Source: Brachypodium distachyon
Taxonomy: Eukaryota > Streptophyta > Magnoliopsida > Poales > Poaceae
DNA: 64,000 nt
Direction: 5' to 3'
Assembly: GCF_000005505.3 (NCBI RefSeq)
Contig: NC_016131.3
Span: 22,341,501-22,405,500, forward strand
The position numbers and the translations under genes were made by a program. The notes under the pieces are model-generated. The model worked only from the letters and a program-made list of their open reading frames with translations. It did no database searches and was not told the origin of the DNA. Positions 23,636 to 34,707 of the stretch are shown piece after piece (the first letter of the stretch is position 1; the number at the start of each line of letters is the position of its first letter).

Positions 23636-26491
23636 CATTTACTGGATTTAAAAACTATTTAAAACAAATACAGTCTATTGGGAGTGGATATGTTTTATAA
23701 ACATGCAGACTTTCAAGTTAAAAGCAGTTCCCCGCAAAAAAAAAGCCGTGAACATTTCCCCACAAAGATAAGCCAGTGATCATTTGAGATATGTATAAGA
23801 ACATTTCAACATAAATACTGATGTCTCCATTTAATGTTTTGACTGTTCTTTTTCATACCTGCCACGTGAATTTCACTTTGAACTTAAAATTCTACATTTC
23901 AACCCGGGACTCATCTGCTTTCCATTATGAAATATAACGGAAAACAATTGTCCAGGACTGGAGATTGAGAACGAGGGAAACCCCTGACCAGTGTCGGCAA
24001 TCGGCCATTGCCTACGGGACGAAAGCCTGTCTCTACTAGTGCCCTATCAACACAGTTTAGATGACATATAGCACAAGTGCACACTTAAAATTCTACATGT
24101 TTACGGACCATCACATCCACGACATACTTTATTTTATTCCGTGGATTTCTAAAAACTTCTAAACATGACTTTTCACATGGTTTCTTCAGGGATCCACCAG
24201 AAGGTGAGCTTTCATCAAATATCTTGCCAAAAAATTAGTTGGAGGTGCTCTTGATATTATATCAAGATTGAAACCATAATTAGCAATAATATAGAATCAC
24301 TAGCAACACACGCCTACATGATAGCTTCTGGGTTTAAACTCAAATCAACACTCTGGGCGGAGTCAGGAATTGAAAACGAAGGGGACTAGAAAAATAAATA
24401 AATTGACCATATAGTATCTTTTTATAAACACAAGACATATAACAAAAATTATATCAAGCCTTAAATATAGCATCCATATCAAACTGTAACTCCAACCCAG
24501 CTGGCTGCTATGGACGTGTGGCGTATCCAAGACAAACCATACGATGAAGAGGAGATCTGAGTTGTTGATTGCTGCTTGTCGTTGGCTCACAACTATCTGA
24601 AGCTGTCAAAACTATCATTTGGCTCTGTGAGCTGTTTTGTTGGCGATTTTGGTGTACTTGAGAACCTCTAGAGCTAGGATCTATGTGTGTTCTTGTCTGC
24701 CGAGGGTGACAAGTATGTGCTAACTCTATGTTTTGCAGTTCAAATGAAATCTCCATATTTATATTAAATCTGAGACATTTATTATGGATCGGAGCCTCGG
24801 AGGGTGTAGCTTTTTGTACACCAGCTCATCGAACGAGTCAAAATCTTATGAATGTTGAACTCGGCTCTTTCCTTCCAATATTATTAGTTGTGTTTCTCTT
24901 CGTTTTGGCACATACTAAAATTAAAATAAATAAATACCTACACTCCAAATTATTCTCATCTTCTATGTTATTTGCATAAATTTATCTAACAAAAATTCTA
25001 ACTGAAATCTTTCTTTTTGAAAATAAGTAGTTTTTTTTTACAGTTTGTGAATAAGTAGTTTGTACAATTTAACTGCAACATTAGTATGCATAGGTCAGAC
25101 GTGAGTCGCCAAAGAGATCGGATCGAATAGTCGTAGTTGAGGGTGCGTGGCTGCCGTTTAACTAGACGATGGAGGTCAATAGCCCTAGGTCAGGCGTCGT
25201 GTGGGGGTGGCGATTTATGGACCTTCACAGGGAGTTTCGACTTCAGAAGTTGTATGCATCAAGGTGTGTATACTCGTGAATCGATGGATCGTTCTCTTCG
25301 ACATTGTTGTGGGCTAATTGTCTTGGGAACTTAGAGCTTAGGTCTCTATCTTTGCTAATAAACAAGAAAACAGTTTCCAATTTTTGTAGGTTATTCTTCG
25401 GGTGGATTATTGGCTCCGTGTTTGGTCCCTACTGTTTCTGATGGTGGCCAGATAATCTATGTAATCTAAGTGCAGCAGTTTGGAGATGGTCACATGCATA
25501 AGAATTTTTCAACCGGTTTGGATGGCGCACCGGTCTTAGGCTAAAATTTTGATGTTTTGTCCTAGCTTATTTCTCATGTTTGGCTGCAATATCTTAGATT
25601 TGTATGATAATTGAAAGTTTAATAATATATTGGTTGTGTATCCATAGATGTAGAGATCGATGCTATTCATTCCTTTTCGAAAAGAAAAATCTTTGCTAAT
25701 GGCCGACAGTATCAAGATTAACACAAATCTACCACTAGTCCACACTAAAAAACTGTTGGGGGTGCCAATCCTGAGAATATATGGCTTGATGATACCCTAG
25801 CTAGCTTCTCCCTTTCTTCTCTTGGTCGATGATTTACCTGCCATTTGATTTAATAAAGGTTGCTTTACAAATAAAAGAAAGGGGTGTGGCTATTTTTAAG
25901 TCGCTTGTTTAAAAAAAATTAGCCTTAGATATCAGTCGACGTTTCAGAGTCGTTGAATTAAGATATGAGGATATTCTCTCATCTCTCAGTTGCTATCGTT
26001 GGATCAAGATCCGATGGCTAATATGTGGATTGATCTCTAACTTAAAAAACATGCAGACTTACTAATAACAAAACCGTAAAAGAAGACTAAATTGCCCTGG
26101 GCCTACCGATCGGTAATAAGCATCTCGTTTGGTCCGCCTGTTCTGCTTACGTACGCGACTTACACGACGCCAGAAAGCACGCCCTCTGACTGATGGGCGG
26201 CTGCGTTTCCGGCCGATGTATTTCGCCGTGGGTGTACCCTCGTCTAATTAACAGTAGGTGTACGTAGCTAGGCAAGCGCGCGCCGCTCTGGGAGGGAATG
26301 CAACGAGGACGCAGGCTTGTGCAGTCTTATCTTCACTGTTGCTCAAAAGCAGCGGCCGGATCGGAGCGATATTCATTGCTTTCAGTTTGTGCGTCGTACG
26401 TCTTGGTTCCTCCCTTGTTGGTGATAACGACTAAACCATATGGGAAATATGGGATCTCGACGTCGACGTCCGCGCGCCGCCAAATCTGCCC
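23636..26491. other. Intergenic DNA upstream of xylanase
   Basis: About 2.9 kb, AT-rich, without a supported gene. 'GGGCGGAGTCAGGAATTGAA' near 24356 resembles the 'GGCGGAGCCAGG' terminus of a common grass transposon family, but I found no matching inverted end. The minus frame 24363-24590 is hydrophobic and probably chance. Confidence 0.35.
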
Positions 26492-26499
26492 TTTAAATA
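26492..26499 (+). promoter_or_regulatory. TATA-like box of xylanase gene
   Basis: TTTAAATA about 140 bp upstream of the ATG at 26631, in a short AT island within GC-rich sequence. It would give a 5' leader of roughly 100 nt. Position and composition only. Confidence 0.4.
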
Positions 26500-26630
26500 C
26501 CGTGGCCACCGTGATCCAATTCCCCCTCACCACAAAGACCAAACAGAGCTAGCTGCTTCCTTGGCTATTCGTTCTCACATTTCCAAGCTGATCGATCGGG
26601 CCCTAGCTAGGATCTGTCTGTTGTTGTAAG

Positions 26631-28460
26631 ATGGCAAGCACTCAGGTATTCACCATTGCATGATCGAGTCATGTGGTACATGTCTCTGTAGTCTCTACCC
26701 ATATCGATCACGTATATATACTTGGCAATTCTCACGTGACAATCACTTTGTTTCGATGATCAGGAGGTGGCCTTCAACGTGAACCTGGTGAAGAACAGCA
26801 CGGCGGAGGAAGACGGCGGCGGCTGGGCCCCCGTGGGCTCGCGCACGACGGTATTGTCCGTGCACAATGACGGGCTGCTGGTGGCGGGGCGCGCGGACGA
26901 CGAGGACGGCATGCGGCAGGCGATCCCGGACGGCGCGCTGAAGCCGAGGGTCACTTACCGCGTCACCGGGTGGATCAGTCTGCAGGGGACCGCCGGCTCC
27001 GGTGCCGCGGAGGTGCGCGTCAGCCTTCGCGTGGAAGGCGGCGGCAGCGACGATGAGGCGTGCAGCTGGGTCGAGTGCGCCGAGGTGGCGGCAGGCGGGT
27101 GGACGGAGATCAACGGCACGTTCCGGCTCAAAACGGAGCCCCGCGCCGCGTCTGTCTACGTCCACGGCGCGCCGGCCGGCGTCGACGTCATGGTCAAGGA
27201 TCTCCGCGTCTTCGCCACGGACCGGCAGTCCCGGTTCAGGGAACTACAGGACAAGACTGACAAGGTGAGCTAGCTAGCAGCGTGGACTGAGATCACGAGG
27301 TCAAACATGTACACTGGTATATATAATGGTGTTTGAATTTGAATGAACAGGCGCGCAAGCGGGACGTGGTTCTGAAGCTGGGCGGCGCGGCCGGAGAGGC
27401 GGCCAGCATCCGGGTGGTGCAGCTGGACAACGCCTTCCCGTTCGGCTCCTGCATCAACGGCACGGTTGTCCAGAACGGTGCCTTCGTGGACTTCTTCAGC
27501 AACCACTTCTCCTGGGCCGTGTTCGAGAACGAGCTCAAGTGGTACCACACGGAGCCGCAGCAAGGGCAGGTGAGCTACGCCGACGCCGACGCGCTCCTGG
27601 GCTTCTGCGAGCGCCACGGCAAGCGCGTGCGCGGCCACTGCGTGTTCTGGGCCGTGGAGAGCAACGTGCAGCAGTGGGTCAAGGACCTGGGCCGGGACGA
27701 CCTCCAGCCCGCCGTCAAGGCCCGCCTCGAGGGCCTCGTGTCCCGCTACGCGGGCCGCTTCGGCCACTACGACGTCAACAACGAGATGCTCCACGGGCGC
27801 TTCTTCCGGGACCGGCTGGGCGAGGGCGCCCCCGCCATCATGTTCCGCGAGGCGGCCCGGATCGACCCCGGCGCGCAGCTCTTCGTGAACGACTACAACG
27901 TGGAGTGCGGCGACGACCCCAACGCGACTCCCGACAAGTACATGGAGCTGATCTCGGAGCTCCAGCGTGGCGGGGCCACGGTCGGGGGGATCGGGCTCCA
28001 GGGCCACGTCACCCGCCCCGTGGGCGAGGTCGTCTCCGGCGCGCTGGACAGGCTGGCGGCCACGGGGATCCCGATCTGGTTCACGGAGCTGGACGTGAGC
28101 GAGCCCGACGTGGGCCTCCGGGCCGCGGACCTGGAGGTGATGCTCCGGGAGGCGTTCGCGCACCCGGCCGTGCACGGCGTCGTGCTCTGGGGGTTCATGC
28201 AGGGCCAGATGTGGCGCCAGGACGCCTACCTGGTGGACGCCGACGGCACCGTCAACGAGGCCGGCCAGATGTTTCTCAACCTCCAGAGGGAGTGGAAGAC
28301 GGACGTGCGCGGGAACGTGGACGGCGACGGGAGTTTCGCGTTCAGGGGATTCCACGGCTCGTACGTCGCGCAGATCGTGAGCGAGGCCGGGGAGGTGCAG
28401 CTCAAGGCCTTCACCGTGGAGAAAGGGGACACCACTCTCGTCCTGGATCTGGATGCCTGA
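26631..28460 (+). CDS. GH10 endo-1,4-beta-xylanase with CBM22 domain
   Basis: Hydrolyses arabinoxylan in grass cell walls. Exons 26631-26645, 26764-27264 and 27351-28460, GT-AG, 541 aa. A carbohydrate-binding module 22 occupies about residues 6-160 ('[20 protein letters not shown]' start, '[15 protein letters not shown]', '[10 protein letters not shown]'). The GH10 barrel occupies about 185-530: acid/base Glu317 in '[10 protein letters not shown]', nucleophile Glu418 in '[12 protein letters not shown]', spacing 101 residues, plus '[16 protein letters not shown]' and '[13 protein letters not shown]'. The N-terminus (MASTQEVAFN) has no signal peptide. Barley aleurone xylanase X-I is known to be made as a cytosolic precursor released at programmed cell death, and this protein has that architecture. 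Exon 1 codes only five residues, so automatic annotation could miss it; starting at Met26767 inside exon 2 would lose the first residues of the CBM. Confidence 0.93.
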
Positions 28461-29308
28461 CGCTGGCATTCGATCGTTAATGAATACGGATCAGGACTTA
28501 CACGATAGTACACAATTACGTGATTTAAGGGACGTCACATTAATAAGGATAAGCATGTACGGAATAATTTCGTATTTCTAAGGCAGTAACGCATGCAAAT
28601 GCAAGGTATTGTACTGTCTAAATTTTATTGAGATGAATAAAGAAACAAGCTTTCGGACTATACAGTCTCTTTTACTCTTTATATTCGTATATAGGGTGCT
28701 TATGTTTGGATGAACCGGGGGGGGGGGGGTCCGATCTAAAATGGAGGAGAATAAAGAAACAAGCTTCCATGTTACTACTATATTTCTTTAGAGAAGGGGG
28801 CGGTGGAGTTATGGGGTCGTGACTTCACTCACTGTAATTCAAATCCTGTTGATTACAGTTATGTTGTAGGGTTGCTTCACCTTTGGCGTCGGATTGCTCA
28901 AGGAGATATATGCAAATACATGCCATGCCATCAATGGGCTTGTTGTATTTACCTATTTAAAACTTTTTCATAGTTACATATTTTTCTTGCAACGAAGATT
29001 TGTTTTTTCCTTGTTATTAAAGGGGAGTTGGTGATAGATTTGGTGGTGTCACACACCACTTCCCCTTATAAACAATAATCTCATGCGGTGTCACGTATTT
29101 CCCAAAAATAATAATCTCAAGTTAGTTTTAAAAATCCTCCCAAAAACAATGCCACACACCCGGTTAAAAAAATGGCGATGTGCAAAGCAGAACATCTAAA
29201 AATCGGATGCCACGCCATACAGAGTATACGTTCTTCTAACTCGTTGAGAATGTAATGTAGATCAGCCATGTGGGTTCATCATTTTGCTTGCACACCAGTA
29301 AAACAATA
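28461..29308. other. Xylanase 3' flank
   Basis: 3' UTR and AT-rich DNA. 'GAATAAAGAAACAAGCTT' occurs twice (about 28635 and 28750), and an 11-12 base G run sits near 28718-28730. No gene. Confidence 0.35.
28636..28641 (+). terminator. Candidate poly(A) signal of xylanase gene
   Basis: AATAAA about 176 bp after the stop codon at 28460. A second copy of the surrounding 18-bp phrase lies ~115 bp further on. Plant poly(A) signals are loose, so this is only a candidate. Confidence 0.35.
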
Positions 29309-29358
29309 TACCCCCTCTGTCCAGAATCCAAGTCAATCATTTCCGGACAAAGGGAGTA
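29309..29358. mobile_element. Very short Stowaway-like remnant
   Basis: 'CCCCCTCTGTCCAGAAT' and 'TCCGGACAAAGGGAGTA' are inverted ends of the CTCCCTCCGTCC type with only ~15 bp between them: a deleted or minimal Stowaway. Confidence 0.5.
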
Positions 29359-29674
29359 CTTGATTCTCACACATTGTTCCCTATCCACACACCAACAAAA
29401 ATACATCACTCTTCCTCAAGTTTCTCTCACACGGTTTTCACAGATATCTTTCTATAGCAACAGACATCACCACACCATGATCAAACGGAACCACCGTCAA
29501 TGTAAAGTGCAAAACACCAACGATTGAGACTCACTCCAGACATCACCTCATGACGATCACATTGCTTTCGACGATGCCACCTTCAATTCGTATTATTTGT
29601 GGAAGTTTGATACTCTCTTCCACCACAAATCTATCAAAATAGTGGCTGGTATAATTACTCATAACTATGTTATG

Positions 29675-29801
29675 TACTCCCTCCGTCCAACAAAAGATGT
29701 CTAAGTTTGTTAAAATTTGGATGCATCTAGACATGATTTAGTGTATAGATGCATTCAAATTTAGTCAAAATTGAGACATCTTTTGTTGTACGGAGGGAGT
29801 A
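29675..29801. mobile_element. Stowaway MITE
   Basis: 127 bp between TA dinucleotides. Left end 'CTCCCTCCGTCCAACAAAAG', right end 'TCTTTTGTTGTACGGAGGGA'; the arms 'TTTGGATGCATCTAGACAT' and 'TGTATAGATGCATTCAAAT' also pair. Well preserved. Confidence 0.9.
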
Positions 29802-30321
29802 TGAAAATTGGCTCGATATTTATTACTTACGTTGTAAATGGATTTTTCTTCTTTACCGTAGAAACACATAGGTATTTAGATAGTACTATTAATCAGAACA
29901 ATGGTGTCAGGTTAGAATTGTCCTTCACGTGCTACAAAACATGCACATGTCCAAAACCGATTTGATTCACATTTAAGTTCATAAACAAAAAGGGCAACTC
30001 GATAGTATCAAATTGAATATGAAGTGAATAACATCATGTCCATACTTACGAGAAGTTGTCGTAAAACTGAGAGATTTTCAACAAATTAATTTAAAATAAA
30101 GTGATTAGACACATCCATGTGAAGGACCGGATGTTTCATCTTTAATCTGATCCATTTATTTAAATTTAATAATATGACTGAAAGTTTCTAATTTTCACTT
30201 AAGCACACGTGATAAGTACTTCCTCTGATGCTAAATTTTTGACTCAAATTTGTCAAATATGAATTTATCTATTCTTAAAAAACATCTAGATCAAGAGAGT
30301 ACCTGTTAGCACAGGGTGAAG
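29802..30321. other. Intergenic DNA downstream of first UGT
   Basis: AT-rich. A decayed MITE half may lie at about 30207-30302 ('TCAAATTTGTCAAATATGAA', 'AAAAAACATCTAGAT'), resembling the element at 44662. No gene. Confidence 0.35.
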
Positions 30322-31758
30322 TTACTTATTTGCGATTGAACACTTCGCGGTGAGCTCCTTGATGAAGCCGACGAGCCTCTCGAACTCCAGAGCCGACGAC
30401 CCCCCTTGAGCGATGTCCCGCCTCACCTCCTGCGCCAGAGCTTGCGCCGACATCCTTAACCCGCCGGACTCCATGGCCTCCCTCACCATCCCCTCCATGA
30501 CGGCCCTCTCGCACACGTCCTTCATGTCCAGCCCTGTCCCCCACACGGCGCCCACGAACCTGCTGTTGATCTGCTGGTCGGCGAAGAACGGCCAGCACAC
30601 CATCGGCACGGCCTCGACGACGGCCTCCAGCGTCGAGTTCCACCCGGTGTTGGTCAGGAAGCAGCCCACGGCGCGGTGCCTCAGCACGTCTCGCTGTGGC
30701 GCCCAGTCCACGACGCGCGCCTTGCCGAGCCCCGCCGCCTCCACGGCTTCCTGGAGGACGGCGCTCTGGCTCGCCCCGACCATGCCGGGCCGGAGCACCC
30801 ACAGGAACGCGTAGCCGGCGTTGACGAGCCCGGAGAGGAACTCGGTGAACTGCTCCAGCGAAATCACGGCGAGGCTGCCCAGGCTGACGTAAACGACGGA
30901 CCGGTCGGCGTGCCCGTCGAGCCACGCGACACAGCCGTCGTCCTCGCGCCACAAGCTTGCCGCCGGCGCCGGCGCGGCCACCGACATGGCGTGGAGAGGG
31001 CCTATGGCGAAGACGTCACGCATGTGCGGCGCGATGTGAGCAACCGCTGCCCCCTCCAGCGACGCGGCCGTGTTGAATATCAGCGCCCGAGCCTTGCAGC
31101 TGTGAAGGGTGAACTTGACGAGTAACTGAAGCAGGGGATCGACCTCGTGGGTATCGGCGTGACGACGGCAGGAGCTTGGGAGATCTCGCCGCCGAAGGAA
31201 ATCCTCCATCCCCGGGACGCCACGGACCGGCTCATCGAGGTCGGCGCCTACGGGGAACGGGACCTCGCCGAGCTCCATGAGTCTGGCCATGGAGAAGTAA
31301 GCCAACACGCTGCACGCGCTGGCCGTGCGGAAGGCAAGCGCGGGCACGCCGAGCTCCTCAGCTATGTCGATGGCGAACGGCAGTAGCCCGTCCGCCACGA
31401 CGCACGACACCGGCGGGAACCCGCGACCATCGGCATCGGCATCGGCATGGGTCGATGCGGGCAGCAGCGAAGCGAGGAGAGCACGGTACACGGCAGGACC
31501 CGTCGTCATCAGGGACTTGGCAACGTCCTTGAGGTCGCCCACGGAGCGCGGGTGGTCGTCCGGGAGGCCGTCCGGCACGGACGTGAAGCGGAGGCGTGGC
31601 GAAGCGGCGGCGGGGTCAACGCGGCGGAGGTTGTGCTCCGTGTGCACGAAGGTGACGTGGAGGCCGGCGCCGACGAGGGCCGCGGCGAAATGGAGCATGG
31701 AGTTGATGTGGCCCTGGAGCGGCCATGGGAACACCAGCACGTGCGCCGGCGGCGACAT
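30322..31758 (-). CDS. UDP-glycosyltransferase 1 with altered PSPG box
   Basis: Family 1 plant UGT, which transfers a sugar from a UDP-sugar to a small acceptor in the cytosol. Intronless, 478 aa, normal length. The N-terminal acceptor domain has the catalytic His17 in 'PWPLQGHINSML' and a candidate partner Asp123 in 'VVADGLLPF'. The C-terminal donor domain has a full 44-residue PSPG box from 'WAPQRDVLRHRAVGCF' to 'WPFFADQ'; the final Gln suggests UDP-glucose use. Two key positions are altered: Asn370 in 'FLTNTGWNS' replaces the His that normally contacts the diphosphate, and Ala383 in 'EAVP' replaces Gly. The sister gene 34708-36147 keeps both. Otherwise the frame is intact. Resembles cereal UGTs often annotated as 7-deoxyloganetic acid glucosyltransferase-like (UGT709 type); the acceptor is unknown. 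Confidence 0.9.
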   Translation of the reverse strand: MSPPAHVLVFPWPLQGHINSMLHFAAALVGAGLHVTFVHTEHNLRRVDPAAASPRLRFTSVPDGLPDDHPRSVGDLKDVAKSLMTTGPAVYRALLASLLPASTHADADADGRGFPPVSCVVADGLLPFAIDIAEELGVPALAFRTASACSVLAYFSMARLMELGEVPFPVGADLDEPVRGVPGMEDFLRRRDLPSSCRRHADTHEVDPLLQLLVKFTLHSCKARALIFNTAASLEGAAVAHIAPHMRDVFAIGPLHAMSVAAPAPAASLWREDDGCVAWLDGHADRSVVYVSLGSLAVISLEQFTEFLSGLVNAGYAFLWVLRPGMVGASQSAVLQEAVEAAGLGKARVVDWAPQRDVLRHRAVGCFLTNTGWNSTLEAVVEAVPMVCWPFFADQQINSRFVGAVWGTGLDMKDVCERAVMEGMVREAMESGGLRMSAQALAQEVRRDIAQGGSSALEFERLVGFIKELTAKCSIANK

Positions 31759-32120
31759 ATCCGTCCCTCCGTCGCTTCCTCGCCGGCTGGACGGCAGGTC
31801 AAACGGCTTATCAGGGCTCTGAACTGGGTTCTATTTGCTCTGCGTCAGTGCGCGCACTCGACCCAAAGTCCAACCCCGGCAATCGTTTTCTCAGACAATT
31901 TACAATGGATCGCGGTGCCCTCGCGTGAGTTTTATTTATGGAGTATTTGGTTACGGGAATCTTGGCATGTGCTGTGCTTGCGGTTTAGCAGACATTGAAC
32001 ATGTCTCCGCATGATAAAGAGTGAGAACAATACTAAAATAATCTCTGAATATAGGGTTCCCGATTTTTCTGCTTTATTTTGGCCTTACTTTATTTACAGC
32101 CCACGTGTATATTCATCTTA
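31759..32120. other. UGT1 upstream region
   Basis: Presumed promoter of UGT1 (minus strand). On the minus strand 'CCATAAATAAAACTC' near 31926-31940 could serve as a TATA region. No other feature. Confidence 0.3.
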
Positions 32121-32396
32121 GGCTGATCATGGTTGGAATAATTTAGAGTAGTAACATGTTTATGTTATTAGTTTAAGTTATTACCTTCGTGGTTAGTAAT
32201 TTATATGTGGGTCATGATTTGTGTTATTTATTAGGTTGTAATAAACTCATTTTGTCTTGATTTGTGATGTTATAGTAACAAACATCTAGCTACCACCTCA
32301 CTCTCTTTCATCATTTATTACTGTGCCACATCACAAAATTGTTTGGTTCGCACTTATGTTACTACCTTACCTTAGTTACTCACAATATGAGTAGCC
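32121..32396. mobile_element. MITE with GGCT..TCAT termini
   Basis: The ~35-bp ends form an imperfect inverted repeat: 'GGCTGATCATGGTTGGAATA' through 'GTAGTAACAT' on the left, and the complement of 'GGCTACTCATATTGTGAGTA' through 'GTAGTAACAT' on the right. Interior AT-rich, non-coding, ~276 bp. A fragment with the related phrase 'GTTACTCCCACTATGACCAT' lies near 43465. Superfamily not assigned. Confidence 0.65.
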
Positions 32397-32787
32397 TTTT
32401 CTCGTGCAACCACCACTCCACCGGTTCTTTTCTTCCTTTTCTTTCAAAACCACTCGAAGAAAGTGAGTAATTCAATCAAGAATAGTACAACTGATCATTT
32501 AATCAAGGAAAACCCCTCTTTTGTCGGTCGATCCCCACAATTAATTGCTGTAATGTTGTTTACAAATCACGGAGTACTTAGTTTAGAACTCCAAATTAGT
32601 TTTACAAATCTGTTATTATACATATTTTCATAGTATAATAATTTATTGTAGATCTTGGTATATTTTGCATCTACCTTTTTTGGCACCTGAATGTATCGGT
32701 TATATATGTTGCCGTGTCTATTCAAATCAGTTAATACATGTCTTACGGTTCTTTTAGATAATAATGTACATAAGTCTACCTACCTTA

Positions 32788-34363
32788 GAGAATCTCTAAC
32801 AGACCCATAAAATTCAACCCGAAAAAACGTGCATTAAGTCTACTGAAAACTATTTTGCCGTGCTGATTTGGCTGGGTGGAACAGATTCCGCAAACTTGGC
32901 CCGTAAAAACTTTACATGCCACCTTCGGAATCTATTCCAACTTGACCCGTAAAAGCTTTACATGCCACTTTCAGAATCTATTCCACCCGGGTCAGCAAAT
33001 CTATAAAAGCGAACTGAAAATCGAAACTTCGTCCATTCGACAGTTTCGACAATTGGACAGTTAAAATACAATTTCCAAAATATTTGTGTAGAAATGAATC
33101 ATTGTGCGATGAGATAACCAAATCAATCAAGCAAGGGTGGCATCTCCTTCACCACCAGAACAGGGGCCGCAAGCACCATCTTCCTTTCGAGCCGTAGAGC
33201 CGCCCTCTGCTTCGCTAGCAGAACCGCCGTGAGCACAATCGCCGTCATGTCCGCCAACAGCAGAAGTGGCTGCTTTTTGGGCAGCAAGAACTTCGCGTCT
33301 TCGCTGCACGATCCCCTCTCTTCTCATATCCTACTACTCTTTTCCAAGTTAATCAAGCCCACTTGGATCCATGAGCATCACTTTTTCTCCTCCGCAAGCA
33401 ATTCCGCCACGTCTTGTGCTCCTCAATTGTGGCGGGCAATTTAGCGAGAAAGCAAAAAAATTTCACAACTTCGTCGCGGGCCAAAACGGCGTTTCCTCGA
33501 TTAGCTGCGGCGCGACTGAATGCTTGGGTGAAGGGCCTCCCCGCCGGAGGTGGGGCTCCTCGAATTGTCGCCGCCTTCCTTGCCCGCTTCGGGGCCGTCG
33601 ACTTTTGCCGGTCCCAATCGATCTGCCCATGGAGGAGACCGACCCGAGAACCGTCGCAACATGAGGGAACGAAGGGGAGCCAGCCGGGACAACACTCTCG
33701 ATGACAATGTTGCCATGCTGCTTCCGTTTGGCTGCCACCAAAACAGGGTTGGAAATCGCAGTGGGAAGGGGCCTGCAGGAGCCGCGCGAGTTAGCGGAAC
33801 TACTTGCGGCTGTTAGTGGCGGAGCCAGAAACCGGAAAAAAATGGTGCTACGATGGGACTAATGGTGTTATAATTGTGGATTTGACATACTCATGAACTA
33901 AATACTTGACAAAACCTCTTGTGAGCATTCTTGCCAGGCCGGTGCTACAGCACCGGTAGCACCGGGCCTGGCTCTGCCCCTGGCGGCTGTGATTGGTACC
34001 GTGCACCGGTGGAATCGGCGAGGGGCTCTTCGGGAGCTCCATATTGGAGTTCTGGCGACGCATGGGGCTGGACGGTGCGGGGGTGAGTAGATCGGCGGCA
34101 GCGATGACTCGAAAGTAGCGGGGAAACGGAGCTGAAATTTTCCTCCCGCCAACCAGAATGGTGTGTTTGAGGATTTGTGAACCGGAATGGTGTCTTTGAG
34201 AATTAGGGGATCTTTAGCTCGTGAGTCCGGATCTCCGAATTTGTTTTCATGTTCGGACCGATTATACGAGATCGGGTCATGTTTTACCTATTGAATCCTT
34301 ATGGTAGCGGTTATTTTTCGGATCGGACATATACACGGGATCTAGGATCTGCTAGAGTTGCTC
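32788..34363. mobile_element. PIF/Harbinger-like non-autonomous element
   Basis: 1576 bp with inverted ends 'GAGAATCTCTAACAGA' (left) and the complement of 'GAGCAACTCTAGCAGA' (right), flanked by TTA (32785-32787) and TTG (34364-34366), a slightly mutated 3-bp target duplication of the kind PIF/Harbinger elements make. The interior contains GC-rich broken frames; on the minus strand 33127-33450 reads like a decayed helical, charged protein ('MRREGIVQRRREVLAAQKAA'), possibly an element-encoded accessory ORF, but I cannot confirm this. A smaller MITE is nested at 33815-33982. Confidence 0.6.
33815..33982. mobile_element. Nested MITE with GGCGGAGCCAG-type termini
   Basis: 168 bp with ends 'AGTGGCGGAGCCAG' and the complement of 'CAGGGGCAGAGCCAG' (12 of 14 aligned bases match). 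It is flanked by GCGGCTGTT (33806-33814) and GCGGCTGTG (33983-33991), an 8-of-9 target duplication. Inserted inside the Harbinger-like element at 32788-34363, so it is younger. Confidence 0.65.
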
Positions 34364-34590
34364 TTGTACTCCAAACACACAAAAGCCTCTAGAGTACAAG
34401 TTCGCTGAAATAATGTGTGATAGTGCCTGCCCAACAAGCCTATTTAGACCGAATTATTCCGGTTTTGCCTACAGTTACATGTGTGGTTCATGTTCGCTGG
34501 ATTAATGCGAGTCAATGTTTGCCCCTACAAAAGTCTGGAGTAGTTTTTCAACGAGGGGTGAAAATGGCTGTAACAATAACTTCATCAACC

Positions 34591-34703
34591 AATTTTCCTT
34601 GGAATAGGGACCTTTTACTGAGAGTGATTTATCATCGGCGAAACAAAGTTAAACGTGCCCGGGTTATTAATTTTCCTTGGAATAGGGGCCTTTTACTGAG
34701 AGT
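34591..34703. repeat. 35-bp direct repeat just downstream of UGT2
   Basis: 34591-34625 and 34669-34703 are near-identical ('AATTTTCCTTGGAATAGGG' then one A/G difference, 'CCTTTTACTGAGAGT'), 78 bp apart. The second copy ends five bases before the stop codon end of UGT2 (minus strand), so both lie in its 3' UTR. Confidence 0.8.
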
Positions 34704-34707
34704 AAAA

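Noticed and set aside
27270..28469. 399-aa minus-strand open frame
   Set aside because: Exact antisense of the xylanase exon; high GC at third positions keeps the opposite strand free of stops. Peptide has no family motif.
28715..28735. G homopolymer as a possible G-quadruplex or regulatory site
   Set aside because: A single uninterrupted run downstream of a gene; could be ordinary slippage or a sequencing-length error, and nothing else supports function.
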